Shown here piece by piece: positions 60,889 to 64,000 of a DNA stretch of 64,000 nt. The stretch lies in the NCBI RefSeq assembly GCF_023715725.1, contig NZ_JAMBOT010000006.1, forward strand, positions 1-64,000. Direction: 5' to 3'. The DNA comes from Paenibacillus pasadenensis (GTDB lineage Bacteria; Bacillota; Bacilli; Paenibacillales; Paenibacillaceae). A program made the translations under genes and the position numbers. Within the stretch, counting starts at the first letter, position 1, and every line of letters starts with the position of its first letter. Under the pieces are notes generated by a model. It saw nothing but the letters and a program-made list of their open reading frames with translations, searched no databases and was not told the origin of the DNA.

Positions 60889-62373
60889 ATGGCGTTGATT
60901 CAAGTAACCAATCTGACGTTTGCCCATGAGGGCAGTTACGATACGATATTTGACCATGTAAGCTTTCAGCTCGACACGGACTGGAAGCTTGGATTTACAG
61001 GAAGAAACGGACGCGGCAAAACGACCTTTCTTCATTTGCTGCAAGGGAAATACGAATACGGCGGTACGATTTCCTCGCCGGTTGATTTTGATTATTTTCC
61101 GTTTCCGGTAAAGAACAGAGCTGCCGAAGTGCTGGAAGTCATCCGCGAAATTCACCCGGATTATGTTCACTGGGAGCTTGTGCGAGAGCTGACGCTGCTG
61201 CAGGTGGAAGAGGAAGTGCTGTACCGGGCTTTCAGCTCGTTGTCGAACGGAGAGCAGACGAAGGTGCTGCTCGCGGCTTTGTTTTTAAAGGAAAACAGCT
61301 TTCTGCTCATTGACGAGCCGACAAATCACCTGGATATGGAAGCCCGAAAGCTTGTTGGCAGTTATCTGAATTCCAAACGCGGATTCATACTTGTGTCGCA
61401 TGACCGCGCGTTTCTGGACCACTGCGTTGATCATATTCTGTCCATTAACCGGACGAGCATCGACGTTCAGAAGGGGAATTTTTCGGAATGGATGGAGAAC
61501 AAGCAGCGGCAGGATCAATTCGAGCTGGCCGAGAACGACAAGCTGAAAAAAGAGATTAAACATCTGTCCGAGGCAGCAAGAAGAACGAGCGGCTGGTCAC
61601 ACGAGGTGGAGAAGAGCAAAAACGGCACGCGCAATTCGGGCTCCAAGATTGACAAAGGTTATGTCGGACATAAAGCGGCTAAGATGATGAAGCGGTCTAA
61701 ATCCATCGAGCAGCGGCAGCATAACGCAGTAGATGAAAAGTCCAAGCTGCTTAAAAACATTGAAAGCTCAGAGAGCCTGAAGCTATCCCCATTAACCTAT
61801 CATAAAAATGTTCTGGCGGAGCTTGACCAGATTGCGGTTTATTATGGCGGCAACGCCGTTTGTTCTACTATCAGCTTTACAATCGGGCAGGGGGAGCGCA
61901 TCGCTCTTTCAGGCAAAAACGGATCCGGTAAGTCCAGTCTGCTGAAGCTGATTTTAGGCGAGGATATTGCCCATACCGGCACGATCCGCATAGGCAGCCA
62001 GCTGAAAATATCTTATGTATCGCAAGATACGGCGCATCTTAAGGGCAATCTGACCGATTATGCCCGGCAACACGGCATTGACGAAAGCCTGTTTAAAGCG
62101 ATTTTGCGCAAGCTTGATTTTGCCCGCGTTCAATTCGAAAAAGACATGTCCGCTTTCAGCGGCGGCCAGAAGAAAAAAGTGCTCCTTGCCCACAGCCTAT
62201 GCGAGCAGGCGCATCTGTATATTTGGGACGAACCGCTCAATTATATTGACGTCATCTCACGTATGCAAATCGAGGAGCTGCTGCTGGAGCATGCGCCAAC
62301 CTTGCTGTTTGTAGAGCATGATCGGGAGTTTTGCCGTAACATTGCCACCAAAACGGTCGAGCTGCAGCACTGA
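60889..62373 (+). CDS. ABC-F ribosomal protection protein (Lsa/Vga-like antibiotic resistance)
   Basis: A 494-residue cytoplasmic protein with two ATPase domains and no membrane part. Domain 1: GRNGRGKTT, signature SLSNGEQTK, Walker B LLIDEPTNHLD. The linker (about 195-320) is charged and helical. Domain 2: GKNGSGKSS, FSGGQKKK and IWDEPLNYIDV, the last being typical of the resistance-type ABC-F group. Such proteins displace lincosamides, streptogramins A or pleuromutilins from the ribosome. ACAGGAGG precedes ATG 60889. The attenuator upstream supports drug-induced expression. The subclass cannot be named without comparison. Confidence 0.88.
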   Translation: MALIQVTNLTFAHEGSYDTIFDHVSFQLDTDWKLGFTGRNGRGKTTFLHLLQGKYEYGGTISSPVDFDYFPFPVKNRAAEVLEVIREIHPDYVHWELVRELTLLQVEEEVLYRAFSSLSNGEQTKVLLAALFLKENSFLLIDEPTNHLDMEARKLVGSYLNSKRGFILVSHDRAFLDHCVDHILSINRTSIDVQKGNFSEWMENKQRQDQFELAENDKLKKEIKHLSEAARRTSGWSHEVEKSKNGTRNSGSKIDKGYVGHKAAKMMKRSKSIEQRQHNAVDEKSKLLKNIESSESLKLSPLTYHKNVLAELDQIAVYYGGNAVCSTISFTIGQGERIALSGKNGSGKSSLLKLILGEDIAHTGTIRIGSQLKISYVSQDTAHLKGNLTDYARQHGIDESLFKAILRKLDFARVQFEKDMSAFSGGQKKKVLLAHSLCEQAHLYIWDEPLNYIDVISRMQIEELLLEHAPTLLFVEHDREFCRNIATKTVELQH

Positions 62374-62388
62374 CAAAGGTTAGTTATT

Positions 62389-62418
62389 GAAGCATCCAAC
62401 AAGGATGCTTCTTTATTT
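62389..62418 (+). terminator. Terminator of the ABC-F gene
   Basis: GAAGCATCC (62389-62397) pairs with GGATGCTTC (62403-62411), followed by TTTATTTTG. Confidence 0.88.
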
Positions 62419-62473
62419 TGACAATAGCCGGGTTGATATCATAGATAGATTCTGCTTTGTTGTGACTTGATAG

Positions 62474-63154
62474 CACGGGCTTGCCAACGGAACTTATAAT
62501 CTGAGCGCGTGGGTGAAAAGCTCGGGCGGCCAGTCGCAGGCCAGAATGCGCGTGCTGAATTACGGCGGAGCGGAACAATATGCCGATATCCCGGCCGCTT
62601 CAGGATGGACGCAGGTTACAATTAACAATGTGCACGTAACCAATGGAAAGGCGACAGTTGCCTTCTCATCCATTGCAGGAGCGAATCAATGGCTGCTGGT
62701 GGATGACGTAAGCTTTAGCGATACGGCGCCGCTGCCTCCCGCTGAATACCAGCGTGAGCTTGAGGCTCAGCCGGTTTCCGTTTCCGCAGGAGATTCTCAA
62801 ACGAACTATACGGATTCCGTAACAGGAGCGACTTTTAATGCGCTCAACGCCAATGCTGCGGGTGATTACGCCCAGTATACAATTAACGTTCCGCAGCCGG
62901 GCACGTATGCGGTTTATGTGAAAAATCGGGTGGCTTCCAACAAGGGAATTTATCAGTTGTCTGTAAATGGAATTAATGTAGGCACGGCGGTGGACCAGTA
63001 CGCCGCTGCTTCTGGTTACACCGATAGCAGCCTTGGCAACGTAACAATCAGTGCGGCTGGCATTCAGACCTTCCGTTTCACCGTCACCGGCAAAAATGCG
63101 GCTTCCAGCAGCTACAGCCTCGGATTGGATAACCTCACTCTAATACAACAATAG
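62474..63154 (+). pseudogene. 5'-truncated carbohydrate-binding protein (CBM tail)
   Basis: The frame is open from 62474, right after a TAG at 62471, and reads HGLANGTYNLSAWVKSSGG, the middle of a CBM4/9-like beta-sandwich (to about WLLVDDVSFS). A second, CBM6/35-like domain follows (about 62750-63150; AGDYAQYTINVPQPGTYAVY, LGLDNLTLIQQ). The front half of the first domain and any catalytic part are missing, and there is no ribosome binding site. It is the surviving 3' end of a larger secreted glycanase. Confidence 0.72.
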
Positions 63155-63164
63155 TTTTCTTCAG

Positions 63165-63197
63165 CAGCCGTCCCGCTCAGGACGGCTGTTCTTCTTT
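63165..63197 (+). terminator. Terminator after the CBM remnant
   Basis: CAGCCGTCC (63165-63173) pairs with GGACGGCTG (63180-63188), followed by TTCTTCTTTT. Confidence 0.85.
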
Positions 63198-63339
63198 TGT
63201 AAGCAGTCAGATAACGTAAGCTTGCTCCGCTTTCCTAAGATTTTAGACCATCAGCCGAAGATATGTGAAAAATCGCGCTTCCCGTAAAGCTACAATTAAC
63301 TTATCACCCAAGACATAGAAGAGAGAGGAGCTTTAACGG

Positions 63340-64000
63340 ATGCTTGCAACTAAAAACCTCCTGCGAAGATACGGAGTGATGTACGCTCTGCTGCTGCCAG
63401 GGTTGTTATACTTCGTCATTTTCAAATACGTGCCGATGATTTACATCGCCGCTGCCTTTAAAGACTACAACGTGCTTAAAGGATTATGGGAAAGTCCATG
63501 GATCGGCTGGCAAAACTTCAGAACCTTTTTTGACGGTGTATACGCCGGACAAATTCTTGGCAATACGCTGCTGATCTCGGCCTACAAGCTGATCTTCTCG
63601 TTCCCGGCGCCGATCATTCTAGCGTTAATGCTCAACTCGGTAACATCCAACGGCTTCAAACGAACGATTCAGACGCTTACTTACCTGCCGCACTTTTTGT
63701 CCTGGGTCGTCATTTACGGCCTGCTGGTCGCTTTCCTGGCGCCGGGATCAGGTCTGGTCAACCAACTGCTTAACACGTTCGGACTGGAACGGATTTCATT
63801 TTTGACCGAGTCGGATATGATTCGCTCGCTGATCGTCACGACGGACATTTGGCAGTCGGTCGGCTGGGGAGCCATCATCTACTTGGCCTCGCTGGCGGGA
63901 ATTGATCCGAGTCTGTACGAAGCGGCGAGAGTTGACGGAGCCCCCCGCTGGAGACAGCTGTGGCATATTACGCTGCCAGGCATCCGCAACGTCATCATCC
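63340..64000 (+). CDS. LplB-type polysaccharide ABC transporter permease (cut by window edge)
   Basis: The frame from ATG 63340 runs past the window end. Its first 220 residues contain several membrane segments (YALLLPGLLYFVIFKYVPM; PHFLSWVVIYGLLVAFLAP) and the EAA loop LYEAARVDGAPRWRQLWH, as in LplB/YtcP-type permeases for oligosaccharides. AGAGAGGAG precedes the ATG. LplB-like genes are usually followed by a YtcP-like permease and a lipoprotein, which would lie outside. Confidence 0.88.
   Translation, partial: MLATKNLLRRYGVMYALLLPGLLYFVIFKYVPMIYIAAAFKDYNVLKGLWESPWIGWQNFRTFFDGVYAGQILGNTLLISAYKLIFSFPAPIILALMLNSVTSNGFKRTIQTLTYLPHFLSWVVIYGLLVAFLAPGSGLVNQLLNTFGLERISFLTESDMIRSLIVTTDIWQSVGWGAIIYLASLAGIDPSLYEAARVDGAPRWRQLWHITLPGIRNVII

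Noticed and set aside
1..64000. tRNA, rRNA or prophage genes
   Set aside because: No cloverleaf, rRNA segment, integrase or phage structural gene was recognised in reading the window.

Overview
The window looks like a chromosomal stretch of a Paenibacillus-type member of the Bacillota. The signs are strong AAGGAGG-type ribosome binding sites, frequent GTG and TTG starts, many sugar ABC importers of the CUT1 class without their own ATPase, AraC and IclR regulators, a T-box in front of an aminoacyl-tRNA synthetase, and an operon of the NHL/TPR, YIP1 and DUF5696 kind. No rRNA, tRNA or CRISPR array was seen.

Layout. 1-119: end of an IS3-type element. 123-250: tandem 52-bp hairpin repeats. 332-1388: ECF sigma factor with a membrane-anchored partner. 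1566-20720: one long co-directional catabolic cluster with an IclR regulator, DapA-type aldolase, sugar isomerase, sugar ABC importer, Gfo/Idh protein, a protein I do not recognise, enolase-superfamily dehydratase, mutarotase, SDR dehydrogenase, metallo-beta-lactamase-fold hydrolase, aldehyde dehydrogenase, TauE/SafE exporter, a SuyAB-like lyase pair, two 2-hydroxyacid dehydrogenases of opposite type, and a YeiH-type exporter. 21096-24850: a 38-residue membrane peptide, an acetyltransferase, T-box-controlled glnS and the remnant of another glnS. 24863-28855: GH78 rhamnosidase with a divergent AraC regulator. 30053-47583: oxidoreductase, AraC regulator, MsmX-like ATPase and a double sugar-transporter operon. 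47897-54546: sulfatase operon with an APS kinase. 54612-60491: mostly minus-strand genes (GIY-YIG, LamG-glycosyltransferase, aldo/keto reductase, Gfo/Idh, a membrane protein). 60671-62373: ABC-F resistance gene behind an attenuator. 62474-64000: truncated CBM gene and an LplB-type permease running off the edge.

The most interesting system is 1566-20720. Read as a set, the genes give a plausible non-phosphorylative route for a sulfonated deoxy-sugar such as sulfoquinovose: import, deglycosylation, mutarotation, oxidation to lactone, lactone opening, dehydration, aldol cleavage to pyruvate plus sulfolactaldehyde, oxidation to sulfolactate, stereo-inversion through sulfopyruvate, desulfonation to pyruvate plus sulfite, and sulfite export. 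Each step has one candidate from a family known for that chemistry, but several families differ from those of the described sulfo-Entner-Doudoroff pathway. The substrate is inference; an ordinary deoxy-sugar acid pathway is the alternative.

A second theme is sulfate esters. In the operon at 47897-54546, two sulfatase-like proteins carry Thr where sulfatases carry the formylglycine Cys, one carries a proper CxPSR site, and an APS kinase lies between them. All assignments come from reading motifs in the sequence; no database search was run.
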